In this document: in pieces, positions 50,921 to 63,331 of the stretch | Layout of the letters: each line of letters begins with the position of its first letter | Numbering within the stretch: position 1 is the first letter of the stretch | Assembly: GCA_000499405.2 (NCBI GenBank) | Contig: HG738137.1 | Coordinates: 4,774,001 to 4,838,000 of the forward strand | DNA: 64,000 bases | Direction of reading: 5' to 3' | DNA from: Onchocerca volvulus | Lineage: Eukaryota > Nematoda > Chromadorea > Rhabditida > Onchocercidae | Made by a program: the position numbers and the translations under genes | Notes under the pieces: model-generated | Seen by the model: only the letters and a program-made list of their open reading frames with translations | Databases searched by the model: none | What the model was told of the DNA's origin: nothing

Positions 50921-53348
50921 CTACAACGACATTTCAATGCGATCACGACAATAATAATCTCCAATAAAACGGCAAACATGGGAGGGAGTGAAAGTAGATG
51001 TATGTGATATATACTGTAAAATAAGCTCTGCAGAGATCAGATCAAAGACAGGATTCACAACTTGCACATCTTCCATCTCTTCCATCTCTGTGAAGGGTAT
51101 TACATCACCAGCGCAACCGAAAGTATGTATACGATCAATATCCGCTACAAAAAAAGGGGTAAATTTGTAGAAGGAAGTACAAACACAAACTGGTACTGCA
51201 TGTCGTTTAGCTGCTAAGCATATCATTAAACATCCTGAAATTTCTGCATTAAAATATGACAACTCGAGATAGCATTTTAAAATAGCATTGAAATACTAAA
51301 TTTCATCCCCCCAAATAAGATAAATCCTATGCTTAACCTCCTAAAATAAATTAATAAAATTAAGCGTATATAGTATTCAGTATAAAATAAAGTAGTACCT
51401 GCTGGTGCTAAACAAGATCCATCTGGAAATACAGCGACAGCAGAGATAAAGACCCGCGTAGCACGCTGCATAGCAGTCAGAATATCCACTGATGATAAAC
51501 AATCACCATAATCAATTTCTTCATCCACTACCAACAATCGAAAACTTTTTTGACTTTTACGAGCAGATTTGAAGAATGCTCTAAGTGTAGATGATAGCGA
51601 CAATGAATGCGTTATGATAACATCAGATGTACAAATATGATTACCTGCCTATAAAAGCAAACAGTTTGTATTTTTTTTCTTCATTTGCAACATGGAATAT
51701 AATAACAGTAAATAAAAAAATAATTTTATAAAAATATGTTGGAAATAGCATTCGAATAATAGCGCTCAGTTTAAGACTGTACTAGTCAATTATCTTTTAA
51801 AAATTCTAACACTTAAGATTTTTTGTAAATGATACCTATCATATTGATTCTTTTATTAAACTATTTGATTACTTTGATATATACATAGCCTAATAATATC
51901 AAACTTAAGTTTCCTTTACTAATAGATCTAAATCTCGATATATTAAAAGAGGAATTAATAATCACAATTGGTAACTCAGGAAGTGACAAATTTGTATCAA
52001 AAAAAAAAAAAAAAAAAACAATCATTGGCTTGCTGATGTCAGACTCATTGTTTATTTGAAATAAACAGTAAAAGGTAAATTAAATTTAGAGTAAAAACAT
52101 ATATATATATATACATATTTTTTTTTAAATTTCGCCTTACTTGACTATTTACAGTATGGGAGAATAATATTTTTCAACTATAAAAACTGTTTTAATCCCT
52201 AGTAATTCAGAAAAACCTTGCCAAACGTTATAACTTTATAAACTTTATAATTGCCATGAGCAGAAAAACCTACTGAATAAATTTAAACGTGATTTTTTTC
52301 GTGTCTGAATCGAAATCAAAAAAACTTCGCGTTTAAATGCTTGAAGAAAGAAAGGAGCTCACGGTTCACCGCCTAGCGCACTTCAAGTTGGCAGATAACC
52401 AAGAAATGAGCAAAAGGTTACATTCTACTAAAAGATGAATAAAGACTCTGGTTATCACAGTCAACGAACATCTCTAAAAGAAAGCAACTAGGTTTAAGCA
52501 AAGAAATGTAAACAATTGGGTAAAAAATTGTACCTGAGCACATATATCTTCGATACAAGTATCGACTTCAGTTGCCAATTCATTGATAGCAATAATAGTT
52601 GATTTTCGAAGTTCTCGTGAGTCTATGACTTTTCTATTGTCCGGAGTTTTCCAAAGTTCCTATAAGATAATAATTTGGAATATGAAGATATCATATTTCT
52701 TATTTTATTATTGCAACAAAGACGTACTACTTTCCAAATTCAAAAGTAACCAAACATTTAAGGAATCATGAGGGACTAGATCTCCAAATGCAGCAATAGT
52801 TTGACCGTTTTCTTCACAAATCATCTTGATTACACATAATATAATATTTGAAACAACAAATTGATAAGGCAAAGCTTCCAATAAATGTTTCCTTTCGGTT
52901 TCCAACAATTCAATAAGATCTCTGGAAAAGATTTTTCGAGTAATTATCAAGTGATTACTGTTGATTATAATTTCGAGTGATTACAGTTAATTAAATGGGG
53001 TAATTTTATTATCAAATCCATAACATAGCAGGAATATAATCAAAAATCTCAAACCCAGCTAAACTTATTTTCTTTCCCAACGGAAGAAAATATGTTTCAG
53101 CATGATCTTAATACTACAACCCACTACTAAAATGATCTGAAAGTTCACAAAAACACTCAGCATTGTTGCTTTTTGCAAAGATTTATGATTTCATCTATAT
53201 AAGTTAGAATATCCCACTATTGAAATACTAAAATGATTTGAAATAATCACAAGACTTACTTGGCACTGTTGTATTTTCCAAGACCTACAATTTTTCTTAT
53301 ATATATCAAGGTATCGACCGCGATTTTGTGAGATGATAATTTTTGCAT
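50921..53348 (-). CDS. EIF2B2: Translation initiation factor eIF2B subunit beta
   Basis: A regulatory subunit of the eIF2 guanine-nucleotide exchange factor. The first supported exon, 53260-53348, starts MQKLSSHKIAVDTLIYIRKI. Next come DLIELLETERKHLLEALPYQ (about 52920), ELWKTPDNRKVIDSREL (about 52660) and INELATEVDTCIEDICAQ (about 52590). The Rossmann-like C-terminal domain follows: HICTSDVIITHSLSLSSTLR (about 51630), then RATRVFISAVAVFPDG (about 51470) and LAAKRHAVPVCVCTSFYKF (about 51210). The end is VIPFTEMEEMEDVQVVNPVFDL, split across that text by normal reading, and SHVCRFIGDYYCRDRIEMSL. The order matches eIF2B beta, not alpha or delta. A candidate upstream exon, 53545-53636 (MIKKSIENYEMKK), joins in phase but its sequence is not clearly conserved. 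Alternatively the ATG at 53348, one base after a TTTTCAG acceptor, is the trans-spliced start. A roughly 0.9 kb intron lies at about 51650-52534. Confidence 0.88.
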
Positions 53349-55387
53349 GCTGAAAATTTGCGATTTGAAAGTACTGCATGTCCTTTACATTTAAGTTCAG
53401 ACGGTATAAGTAAGAAAATTGAACATGAATTTTTCTCTCGTTGTCTCAAAGGAAAAACATTATTTTCAAACCATACTCTTACTTAATATTTTCAATTTTC
53501 ATTCTTCTTTTCAATTCGATAATGTCTGATGGTAAAAAACATACCCATTTCTTTGTCGATATATGAATAGACGCCGAGCGTTGTCTTGTTCTACTTCCTT
53601 CTTCATCTCATAGTTCTCGATACTCTTCTTGATCATACTCTTTATTCGATTGCCATATACAACGAACGTATGTTCCTACTTTAGATATCTAAAATTTGAG
53701 ATTTAACGAAGATAAAATGACTGCTGCTGCATGATGACGTGTATTTTGCTTGAATAACAAAAACACCTCCATTTATATTGAGAAGAAGAATGAAGTTTTC
53801 ATCTTAATGTTTATTTCATTGTCGGAAATCATAGAAGTATTAGTGCTGATGGTGATATTTACGATAATGACGAGATAATGATAAGATAATCCAGAGTTGT
53901 GATGAACATGCAAGCAATCAGAAAACAGAAAAATTTATTGTTGTAAGTAACCAAATTAAATGATACTAAAAATTGTACTGTAAATCAACAAAAAACTATT
54001 GTAGAGGAAGGGAATGAAATCATTTTTACTTCCATTCTTACTGAAGTTTTCACTTGACCAATCATCCATTTCAATGCTATTTATGAGAATATCAATAAAT
54101 AATTTTTCTTGGAGACAATAATGAATAGGTCTGAAGAAATCTCGAGATCGAAGCGCAATCCAGGGTGCATGTGCATTAAGCATTGCATATTTGTTCTAAG
54201 ATTTAATTAGCCATCCTCAGTGGATCATCCTAACAAAAGGTAACAACTCAAGGTCATTCTCAATGGAGCAGCCCAACAAAAGGTCACCCTTCTTTGGCTT
54301 TTTTTTGTTTCTATCGTGATGATTGGTATTTTGCGGTGACTGTGGGAGAAATTTCGTAGCATTTGGATAGGAAGCGGATTAGCGAGTATCGATGATTTCT
54401 TTTATGAATTTGAAATTGATCTGAAGCAGCGATGATAATTTACAATATTAGCAACATATTTGATTCACAGTACAAATATGACTTGGAAAGTTTTGCGAGG
54501 GAGAACTTTGATGGCAATCACTGAAAGTTGACAGCGATCAGTTGAGAGCAATCATCTAAGCTAATCTTGTACGAGTTAATGAAAAATTTAATCTCATTTT
54601 TTCTGCGGTCGTTTGGTTTAGAAAAATGAAAAAGTCTATAAGCAGATGTCTTATGAATCAGTAATCAAAAAATTGCCCTTCTGGAGCATCACTTATTCTT
54701 TCGCTAACATAGATTGCTGCAACTTTCTGAATTCCGACGACAACACAGAAAAGTATGCTCAGCAAATTGATGAATGCACCGAAAACTGCAGCTCGCACTA
54801 TAATAGTAGAAAGAGTTCGATTCTCCATGATAGTGCCTGAGATCACAGGAGATTGCTAGAAATCGGACAAATTGAACTATTTAAATTTTGTTTTACCTTC
54901 TCGACAACTTCTTCCTCGTAAAAGGTACCTTTAAAGCTAGCAGAATGCAGAAAATGATTCCCAACAGTTAATCAAGTTTCGTAGCACTAATTTCCATGCT
55001 ACAGAAACAGACAAATTTATTTCTCGTCGATAAAAATTCTTGATTGTTATGGTTTCTATTTTGATTAATAAAAACGTGCTTGAAATGGATTGGAATCTGT
55101 GATCCGAAATCGCAGACACTTTTGTATCAACCGTAGTTGCTGTATAATGCATAAGTTTTAATCCTTTCTTGCAAGATAATGAATTTCATTTTGCTGATTA
55201 TTGGTACAAAAGGCGGATAAGACGTTAAGCTGAAGAGTACAACGATAGTGAAGCTAGCAGAAGTCATAATTTTAGACCAACACCACTCAATTTTCATTAA
55301 TTTTACCTTTTCTATTGATATTTCAGATTGTATTTTCTGGTTGATGATATTATTCAGGTAGAGACGATTATCTACGGAGAAGCAGTC
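53349..55387. other. Divergent region between eIF2B beta and AP-1 mu
   Basis: About 2 kb containing a possible 5' exon of eIF2B beta (53545-53636), a small membrane-protein-like frame (54658-54828, minus) and an imperfect repeat around 54190-54285. The short frame at 53956-54183 has no domain support. Confidence 0.4.
54658..54828 (-). CDS. Small single-pass membrane protein candidate
   Basis: A 56-residue frame starts MENRTLSTIIVRAAVFG, has one hydrophobic segment (about residues 9-35, including FINLLSILFCVVVG) and ends with a polar tail SERISDAPEGQFFDY. An acceptor-like CTCAG lies about ten bases upstream of the ATG, which would fit a trans-spliced small gene. I do not recognise the family, and one hydrophobic run in AT-rich DNA can arise by chance. 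It could also be one exon of a larger gene. Confidence 0.25.
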   Translation of the reverse strand: MENRTLSTIIVRAAVFGAFINLLSILFCVVVGIQKVAAIYVSERISDAPEGQFFDY

Positions 55388-57891
55388 ATGTCCTGTTCGG
55401 CTATTTTCATTTTGGACCTAAAAGGAAATGTAAGTCTTTTCTTCGTATAATTTTGTTGAAATTATTGAAAATGGAACCTTGAAGTATTTTGAATTGTATA
55501 GTAGTATTAATGGACTGTTTTATTCGAACAAAAGATAATATGTGAGAGGAGGCAGCGTTTTTTATGTTTTTATTATAACAAAATTTTTATGAGTTGCTTT
55601 ATGTAGGTGATAATGTCACGGAATTATCGAGGGGATGTGGAAATGTCCCTAATTGATTCCTTTATGTCCTTGCTAATGGAGAAAGAGGATGAAGGTCTTT
55701 TAGCTCCAGTATTGCAGAAGCATGATATTAGCTATGTTTATGTCAAGCATCTCAACATCTTTCGTAGGTTTCGCTTCCTTTTATGACTTTCCAATAGGAA
55801 TCATAGCAAGAATATAATGAAGTCAGTTTTCGGGTGTTATTCCTGTATATTTTAAATCATTATCATTTAGTTTTGAAGAGTTGCAATATATGATTTATAA
55901 GATTAGAGATTGATTTATATGTGACATGCGTGATAATATTTGTATGTAACATTCATATTGAGTTTTTTTTTTTTCATTACTGAAAAGCCTCTTATACTCA
56001 TTCAATTAGACCAAAATATATTGTATATTATTTTCATTTTTTGTCTTCTATTTCCGCTATTGGTCTTGTTATTTTTAGTTGTTTCAATATCAAAGAAAAA
56101 TGTTAATGTTGCAATGATGCTTGCTTTCCTGTATAAATGTATTGAAGTATTCAGTGAATATTTCAAGGTTTGTTTTTTCTGGGTTGACTATAACAGTTCT
56201 CTTGAATATTCTGTTGAACATTTTCATACATTCGTTTATTGATCTTTTTTAAGGATTTTGAAGAGGAATCAGTGCGAGATAATTTTGTCGTTTTCTATGA
56301 GCTTCTGGATGAAATGATGGATTTCGGTTATCCTCAAACAACGGAGAGTCGCATTTTGCAAGAGTAGTTATTTGTTTAATATATCATAAAATGAATGTTT
56401 CTAAAGTTATGTTTCAATCACTGAATAATCAGATTGTTTAGATACATCACACAAGAACGATATATGCTCGATATTGCCCCTAGGCCTCCAATGGCGGTAA
56501 CAAATGCAGTCTCTTGGCGTTCGGATGGTTTGAAATATCGCAAAAATGAAGTTTTTCTTGATGTTATTGAGTCAGTCAATATGTTGGTGAGTTTAAAATT
56601 AATATTGAAGGACCAATCGAGTTTTTGCATATAAGGGAAATAACACTGTTTTTGCTTTCTGTCAAGTTTTTATGCAAAATTTTATCATAGGTTAATGCTT
56701 CTGGTTCCGTATTGCGAAGCGAAATCGTTGGGACGATTAAAATGCGGGTACTGCTTTCCGGAATGCCTGAATTACGTCTTGGACTTAACGATAAAGTTCT
56801 CTTTCAAACATACTCAAGTGTGATTTTCATTCAGATTTTATCTTGTTATGCAAATTATTTTAGCATTTCATATTTAAAATTTTCAGAAGTATCGTTATGC
56901 CTGTGTATACTTAAAATGATTGACATGTTAGAAAATTGGAACTGATCTTCAGGAGGACGAGGTAAAGCTGTAGAGTTAGAAGATGTGAAATTCCATCAGT
57001 GTGTGCGATTATCTCGATTTGAAAATGACCGCACTATAAGTTTTGTACCACCGGATGGAGAATTTGAGTTGATGAATTATCGCTTAACAACAACTGTGAA
57101 ACCTTTAATTTGGGTGGAATCTTGCATGGAGAAGCATGCTCATTCCAGAGTTGAATATATGGTGAAGGTGATTTATTTTATTGTCTCTTATCTGTTAATT
57201 TCGATCTCATATAATGGCACTTTGATGTAATTATGCTTTTTTGCATAGATGATTCTTTACTTTCAAGGGATTTTGCGTCAAAGTTACTTACCATCCATAT
57301 TCAGGCAAAATCTCAGTTTAAACGGCAATCTATTGCAAATCACGTGGAAATCATTATACCTGTTCCCAGTGATGCAGATTCACCTAAATTCAAAACTTCT
57401 GTTGGTTCAGTAAAATATGTTCCTGAACTCAGTGCATTTGTTTGGATGATTCGAAGTTTTCCTGGTTAACATTTTATAATTTCTTGTTTTAAATTTTGTT
57501 TCATTTGGGTTGCTATCTTCCAGCAAATGCAGTTTTTGATCTCATTATATAAACAAAACTATGAATGATTTTCAGGTGGTCGTGAATATCTAATGCGTGC
57601 ACATTTTTGTTTGCCTTCGATTGTAAGTGATGAAATGGAGAGAAAACCACCAATTTCAGTGAAATTTGAGATTCCTTATTTTACAACGAGTGGCCTTCAG
57701 GTGGGTTTCTATATTTCAACCAAAATTGGTCCCAAACCTGCTTTAATTTTAGCTTATTTTTTATTTTTTAATATTCTAAAAGAACTTTTTAGGTTCGTTA
57801 CTTGAAAATCATCGAAAAGAGTGGATATCAAGCGTTGCCATGGGTTCGTTATGTCACACAAAATGGTGATTATCAACTGCGAATGCAGTGA
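55388..57891 (+). CDS. apm-1: AP-1 clathrin adaptor medium chain mu1 (APM-1 type)
   Basis: The mu subunit of AP-1 binds YxxPhi sorting signals at the trans-Golgi network and endosomes. Ten exons (55388-55429, 55607-55763, 56079-56167, 56254-56363, 56442-56586, 56691-56817, 56953-57167, 57305-57464, 57576-57700, 57793-57891) give 422 residues, the usual length. The longin-like N-terminal domain starts [14 protein letters not shown], followed by [10 protein letters not shown]. The linker has [20 protein letters not shown]. The mu-homology domain has [56 protein letters not shown] and [19 protein letters not shown]. The end is [20 protein letters not shown] with final GDYQLRMQ. Features such as [20 protein letters not shown] recall APM-1 more than UNC-101, from memory. 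AATAAA lies at about 57922. Confidence 0.96.
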
Positions 57892-60404
57892 TAATTGAAG
57901 ATGTGTTAGTTTTGCATACAGAATAAATCAATAATAATTTCTACCTTATCCATGGTTTTTTTCAGATGTATTTCTTTCTTTCAAATCTTCGAAATTTCAT
58001 TATTTTTTCTTATACAATTTCAACTTTTCGTACGATTGTGATGGTACTCATTTCATTTTTTTCAGTTTGGTGATTATATATGCCTTTAAATAAAGTTCAG
58101 ATCTTTATTTTAACAGTTTTCTTCAATCAATCAGTTCCTGTTAAAGTAAAGGGCCTTATTTTATATTTGTTTATCCATATTGATTTTCTTTCCTTTCCAC
58201 AAAAGATTTACATTCATCAGAGTATTCGTACATTCATGTAGAACTCTTATTGGCCTTTTTTTTTCATTTGTTTCTTTCGTCATCTTTTTTTTATTCATTT
58301 AATTTTGACAGGATTTTCATTGTTCAAGTCAGTTTATTACTGGAAGCCTGTGATATTTTTCTTGTGCCTTATTTTTATATATCGTGGTATTACATATCTT
58401 TTTAACTGGTCATTCCGTTGTTCACATATATTTAGCGAACAATTTATATCCAATACTGTGTTGAAATCTTTGAAACAAAAGTGAATATAAATTTAATTTC
58501 TAAAAAATTCCTGTTACAATTAATCAAAAGAGATTTCACCATCTCTTGAAATCTTGAACAGAAGAAAGTTCCAATAAAAGATATAAGAAACTGCTGTTTG
58601 TTTGGTTGTCTTTGAGTGCGTTTTTTTCTTGTAAATTAATGGGAAAGAGAGAACTATTATGAGAAAAAGCGATCAGCTCTTTGAAAATGACATATGCATG
58701 AGTCAAGTGATGAAAGATATTACAAAACGAAGCGAAAATAGAAGGCAAATTTTTGTAAGATAAGTAATTTTCTTATTTGGGTAGACGATTTTGTCTGTTC
58801 TAGGATCACAATAGATAGAGCGAGACGGGACCAAAAATTGCTGAATTTGATTGTCATTGTTTAAAGGCATCATTTAATTTATTGTCGCTCTGAATCTCGA
58901 AATGGGGATGCGCTACTGTTGTGCTTACTATTTCAAGAATTCCTTAACGATGCCATATCGTATTTATTAACTATTTGAAGAAAGAATATAGATTGCTTTC
59001 ATCATTTGTAATAACACAAATAGGAAGATTGAGCGGTAATTTTTCTTGTTGCTTATCAATCTTTCTAACCAGATGATAATTTGAGTATTTCATGAAGTTT
59101 ATGAAAGTATAAATGAAATAGATAGAATAATGAACTTTCCTTTTTATGTACATAACATCATTAAATCGTTTAACGCCATGAGAAATTGAAAAACTTCTGA
59201 ATTTGCTACAGTGATTAGCAAAAAATTTTTCATTGCGAATTACGCGGATTTTAAGACATTCCGAGTAAGTTCGTCTTCGCATGGTAGTTCTGCTTATTTC
59301 AAGTTTTTGAGGCTTAATGTCGCACATATTCTCCTTTTCCTTTTTTCTTCACACCCGTCAAGTCATTTGTTCCTTTCTTTTATAAAGCAATACCCATAAG
59401 AGCACTTCTATAAGCCTGCATGCATTTTTTGTTAACAATCTCGACACTTCCACCTAATTCTTTGCTTTATAAATCAACAAAGAAATAAATATTCCACATT
59501 TTGACAGTCTTTTTTCGTACCTCTTCAGCTTCTGCTTTTATCATTTTCAGCGCGAAGATCAAGAATTTTCTTCTGTTCAAAAATGTAGTAGTGATGCCCC
59601 TCAAAACAAAACCTATTTTACAAGTGCTGAAAGAAGATGAAGAATTGTTATCGCTGTGTCAACAAAGTGATCTGCAATCACATATATTAAAATCTGTATT
59701 AAAAACTCAACGGATACAAATTAACTTACTATAACATCATAAAAAAAAAAAGTTATACATTTCCTTTCAAATCTTTGAAACTATTTCATTTCAATTTTCA
59801 ACCACTAAAGTTGTCTTCTCACATAGGAAATGATAAACATAATTAATATCGCTTTTTTGGATTGCCTATCATGTTGATAATCTTGAATTAATTTTTGAAA
59901 AATTTAAAACTGTTTTCTAGATTTCTTGTGCTCTCCAATTTTTAACTGAAGTAGTTTAAATTTTTAAAATTAGATATTAAGGACGTTTAGGTTGTTTTTA
60001 TTCTTTATATCTTGAAATTTATTTTAATTCTAAGATATTTCATGTTTTTAGTATTGTTTAGTATTGTCTATTGTCTTCTTCAAGTTCAGTCATCCTAAAA
60101 TTTTCGACTGATGTTAATTCAACAGCATGTCTGAAATTTACTTTTATCATCACCATTTTCGATGGTTACCATAGATATCTGCAAGTCGTGCGCGAAGTTA
60201 TTGATTAGAAAGCCAGCAATTATTTCATTAATTTCTCGACTTTTCGGTCTTCCCTATATCTCCGTTTCAGTTCAGCAGAAGATATAAGTTTCCAATTTTT
60301 GAAATAATTATTACCGAATTTAATTCGAATTCTCCAAATCCTAAAATATTGTATCAAGCATCAACAAATGACTCTACGATGTTTGCTGGGTTGCAGTAGC
60401 GTGA
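57892..60404. other. Intergenic region after AP-1 mu
   Basis: About 2.5 kb of T-rich and AT-rich sequence with a polyadenylation signal for AP-1 mu near its start. At 59501-59734 two overlapping frames are open after a TTTTCAG acceptor-like site, but neither shows a known domain. No repeat or RNA gene was recognised. Confidence 0.4.
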
Positions 60405-60492
60405 GCCCCATTAGCGCAGTTGGTTAGCGCGTCGTACTTATAAGTGCTACTAGGAGATGCGAAGGTCGGCAGTTCGAGCCTGCCATGGGGCA
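60405..60492 (+). tRNA. tRNA-Ile (anticodon UAU) with a 14-base intron
   Basis: The acceptor stem GCCCCAT pairs with ATGGGGC (60485-60491), followed by discriminator A. The D arm has GCGC paired with GCGC. The anticodon stem TCGTA (60432-60436) pairs with TGCGA (60458-60462). The anticodon TAT is at 60439-60441, and a 14-base intron (60443-60456) follows position 37, the canonical place. The T arm GGCAG-TTCGAGC-CTGCC is perfect, and A- and B-box promoter elements are therefore intact. The AUA-reading tRNA-Ile(UAU) carries an intron at this site in other animals too. An Ile-UAU pseudogene is unlikely because every stem pairs. Confidence 0.95.
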
Positions 60493-60624
60493 AGAGGCTT
60501 TTGCAACGATTATTGAAATGCAATCAGTCAGTTGCATAGATTTATCCTTGTTTGTTCTTTATTTTAAACAGCAAAAAAATTAATTTGTATGATGAGAATT
60601 AATTGTTGGACAATTAATAAATAT

Positions 60625-60675
60625 GGAAAAGCAGGTGATATCCATATCACCTGTTGAAAAGCAGGTGATATGCAT
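60625..60675. repeat. Short duplicated motif with internal palindrome
   Basis: GAAAAGCAGGTGATAT occurs twice about 30 bases apart, and the first copy forms a perfect palindrome GGTGATATCCATATCACC apart from its two central bases. Function unknown. Confidence 0.7.
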
Positions 60676-62218
60676 AAACATGAATTATTTTGATCGATTT
60701 GAAAACACTCCAACATTTTCAGCACTCTTAATTTTTCTGTTGCAAAAATATATCTGGCAAACAAAAAAGAATCGAAGTTCAGAATATACAATCAATAATC
60801 AAAATATTCGGAGATTCTTAATCGTTGAGAAAAAAGGAAAAGAACTGTTATTGCAGCATTAGGAAATTCAAATAGTAATGGTAAGGATGTTACAATTACT
60901 GTCAAAATTTAAAACATGATTGAAATTGAAGTTATATTGCTTCCAAATGTTTAGTTTTATTCACCTGTATATATTTATGGAAAAACGCTCTCTTAGTGCT
61001 ATACTGCAGATGAAGAAAAAAGGTTGAAAGGAGGAAGAAATGTGGACAGCACTGCACAGCCCATCGAAAAATAACAATAAAATGTGACTATTACGAACAT
61101 CTTGACCAACTAAATATTTTTACCCCATGAAAGAGGTTGATCCAGAAACTGAGAAAACAAACAATAAATTATTACATTGATAAGACGGAATACCTACAAA
61201 ACTTGAAGGATTTATTTCAAATTTCTTGGATGCAACCACCTGATCGAGAACTAGTAGTAAATATTAAAAATGATCTGTTAAAATGGTAAACTGTAGTTAG
61301 CCAATATATTGATACTTCAGAAAACAAATCAACTTGAAATTCCTGTAGAGTAAATAAATAGCTATAACATGGATTGTAAACTGGAAGATAGCATATCTGC
61401 GGATGAAATTAAAACAGTAATTTGCTCGTTTTGATTTCTGCTAAAGTAATAACCAGTCTAGTAGTAAGCATCAACAAAACTTTCCATACTATTTAAAAAC
61501 AATGAATATTTCACTTCATTTATGAACTATTCACATTTTACGATCTCTTGATGAAAGCTTCATTCGATGTTCAGGATTCATTGTTTCTCAAGACTATACA
61601 AACTGTAAAATCAATCCCAATCGTACTGTCAACGATCCGCTTATAATGGATACATTAAACGATGCATTGTTCAGTTTGCAAACACAGTTGGAATTCAATT
61701 TTTGCTTGATGTAAAACAAAGAATAAAGGCACATCCATTGTAACTGGTAACTATTTCATTTCACTTCAACTGTTACAAAACTGTTGATAATTAGTTACAA
61801 AATTGCTGATAATAATTCGCAATTTTATTCAATCTCAAAGTGCCACAGATTATCCAATGTATTTTACAATTCACCATATCAGTCTATCTAGTAATGGAAA
61901 GTGCTGATAAGAAAGAATATGAAGTAACCTGAAATACCTTCATCATCACATGATGGCATCTCTTTATACTCTTCTGCTTTTCGAATACATTCAAAAAAGA
62001 AAAATGTTCTGTTCTAAAGAGCATTTCCCTTTCTTTTATCGTAAAAATGAAAATATATGATGGTTTACAGATGAAAACATATTACCAGTTCTTTCAACTC
62101 GCAAATAGAACAATTACTGAAAACGGAAAGTTGAAAATATTGTTATTTATAAGAAATCATATCATCTATCCTCTTCTCCAATCGTAGATTTTTCAATTTA
62201 TTAAATCGCACACTCGCG

Positions 62219-62463
62219 CACGTGCACGTGTGTCCATCTGCACGTGTCTCATCTTACCATGCAATTAGATTCCGCAAGCAAATTAAACCTATTTCACTAT
62301 TATTTCTAAAATGTTGTCACTAGTGGAATTCAGAATTGCACAATGGGTAATCGTGCACCTACAAAGGGGGGAAGCAGAATGCTTACTGTCGAGGGTATCG
62401 CAGTGGTATAGCAAGGCATGGCGGGCGAATTTCGCTAGTGACAATATTTGTTGGGTGCACGTG
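62219..62463. promoter_or_regulatory. Cluster of palindromic E-boxes (CACGTG) upstream of lamin
   Basis: CACGTG occurs at 62219-62224, 62225-62230, 62241-62246 and 62458-62463, with another at 63244-63249. Three copies fall within 28 bases. CACGTG is the core site of Myc/Max-, USF- and TFEB-class bHLH factors. It lies 0.9-1.1 kb upstream of the lamin start in the only GC-rich stretch of the area. Regulation of lamin is inferred from position only. Confidence 0.4.
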
Positions 62464-63001
62464 TATGTGGCGAAGTCGCAACATATGCTGCGTTTGCTTT
62501 ACTTGCAGTTAGCTTTAGTTTTGAACCGCGTCACGCCTCAACAGTTAGCTCATAATACGTGCTGAGTGTCGACTATGGAAGTAAGAAAGGAGGAACGCGC
62601 ACGCTCGCATTATAAGCTGTGAATGGGGATACTATGCGGTCACGAAGCGTCAGCGCATGCGAACGCGGTTATGCGACATATGTGACTGGTGTTATTATTA
62701 TATATGGGTGGACTTGCAACAATGACATTGTTTCATAACTTGCAAAATTGCTGCAGCGGCGTATTATTCTATCCATTTTGCTATCATCATCTACGTGACA
62801 GTTTTTCCTCAATCTCTTCTTTTTCTCTCCTCCTCTCTCTAACACGCATTATTTTATCTCCTTTTCCTACGCACACGAAATATACACATTTGTTGTGAGC
62901 CTCCTAATAATGATTCTTGTTGAGATTTGAATGTTATCTTTTCAAATCATTTAGCTGGATTTCATTTCGGATATGCATAACTCTTCCCTAATTCCTTTTT
63001 G

Positions 63002-63033
<32 letters not shown>

Positions 63034-63331
63034 CATATGTATGCTCACACAAATATTTGGAAATAAGCATCTATCGTGCTACAGTGGCAGTATTGCTGGA
63101 TAAATTTTTTGCTAGATTTGAAGGCGTTGGCAAGATATACGAACACGTCTACTGTAGATTAGATTTTTTATGAGTATTAAATATATATATTTGTAAATAA
63201 TAATGCCATTATGCTCTTTCGATGTTATGTTTGTATTGCATTGCACGTGGTGAAATCAGTGCACTTACACGGAATTTACATTACATTTATTGTTGTTTTA
63301 GCCACATTCAACAAGATAATTGTGACAAAAA

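Larger units (their letters stand above)
60493..63331. other. Spacer between tRNA-Ile and lamin; lamin upstream region
   Basis: About 2.8 kb without a supported gene. The part 60493-62200 is AT-rich with a small duplicated palindromic motif at 60625-60675. From 62200 to 62690 the sequence becomes clearly more GC- and CpG-rich with several CACGTG sites, which looks like a promoter-proximal region for lamin. An open frame at 62311-62565 lies in this GC-richer block and is probably a composition effect. A TTTTAG acceptor-like site at about 63296-63301 precedes the lamin ATG. Confidence 0.5.

Noticed and set aside
59501..59734. 77-codon frame after an acceptor-like TTTTCAG
   Set aside because: A second frame is open over much of the same bases and neither resembles a known protein; not enough to call a gene.
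62311..62565. 84-codon plus-strand frame upstream of lamin
   Set aside because: It lies in the GC-richer promoter-like block; it shows no domain, no splice support and low-complexity codon use.
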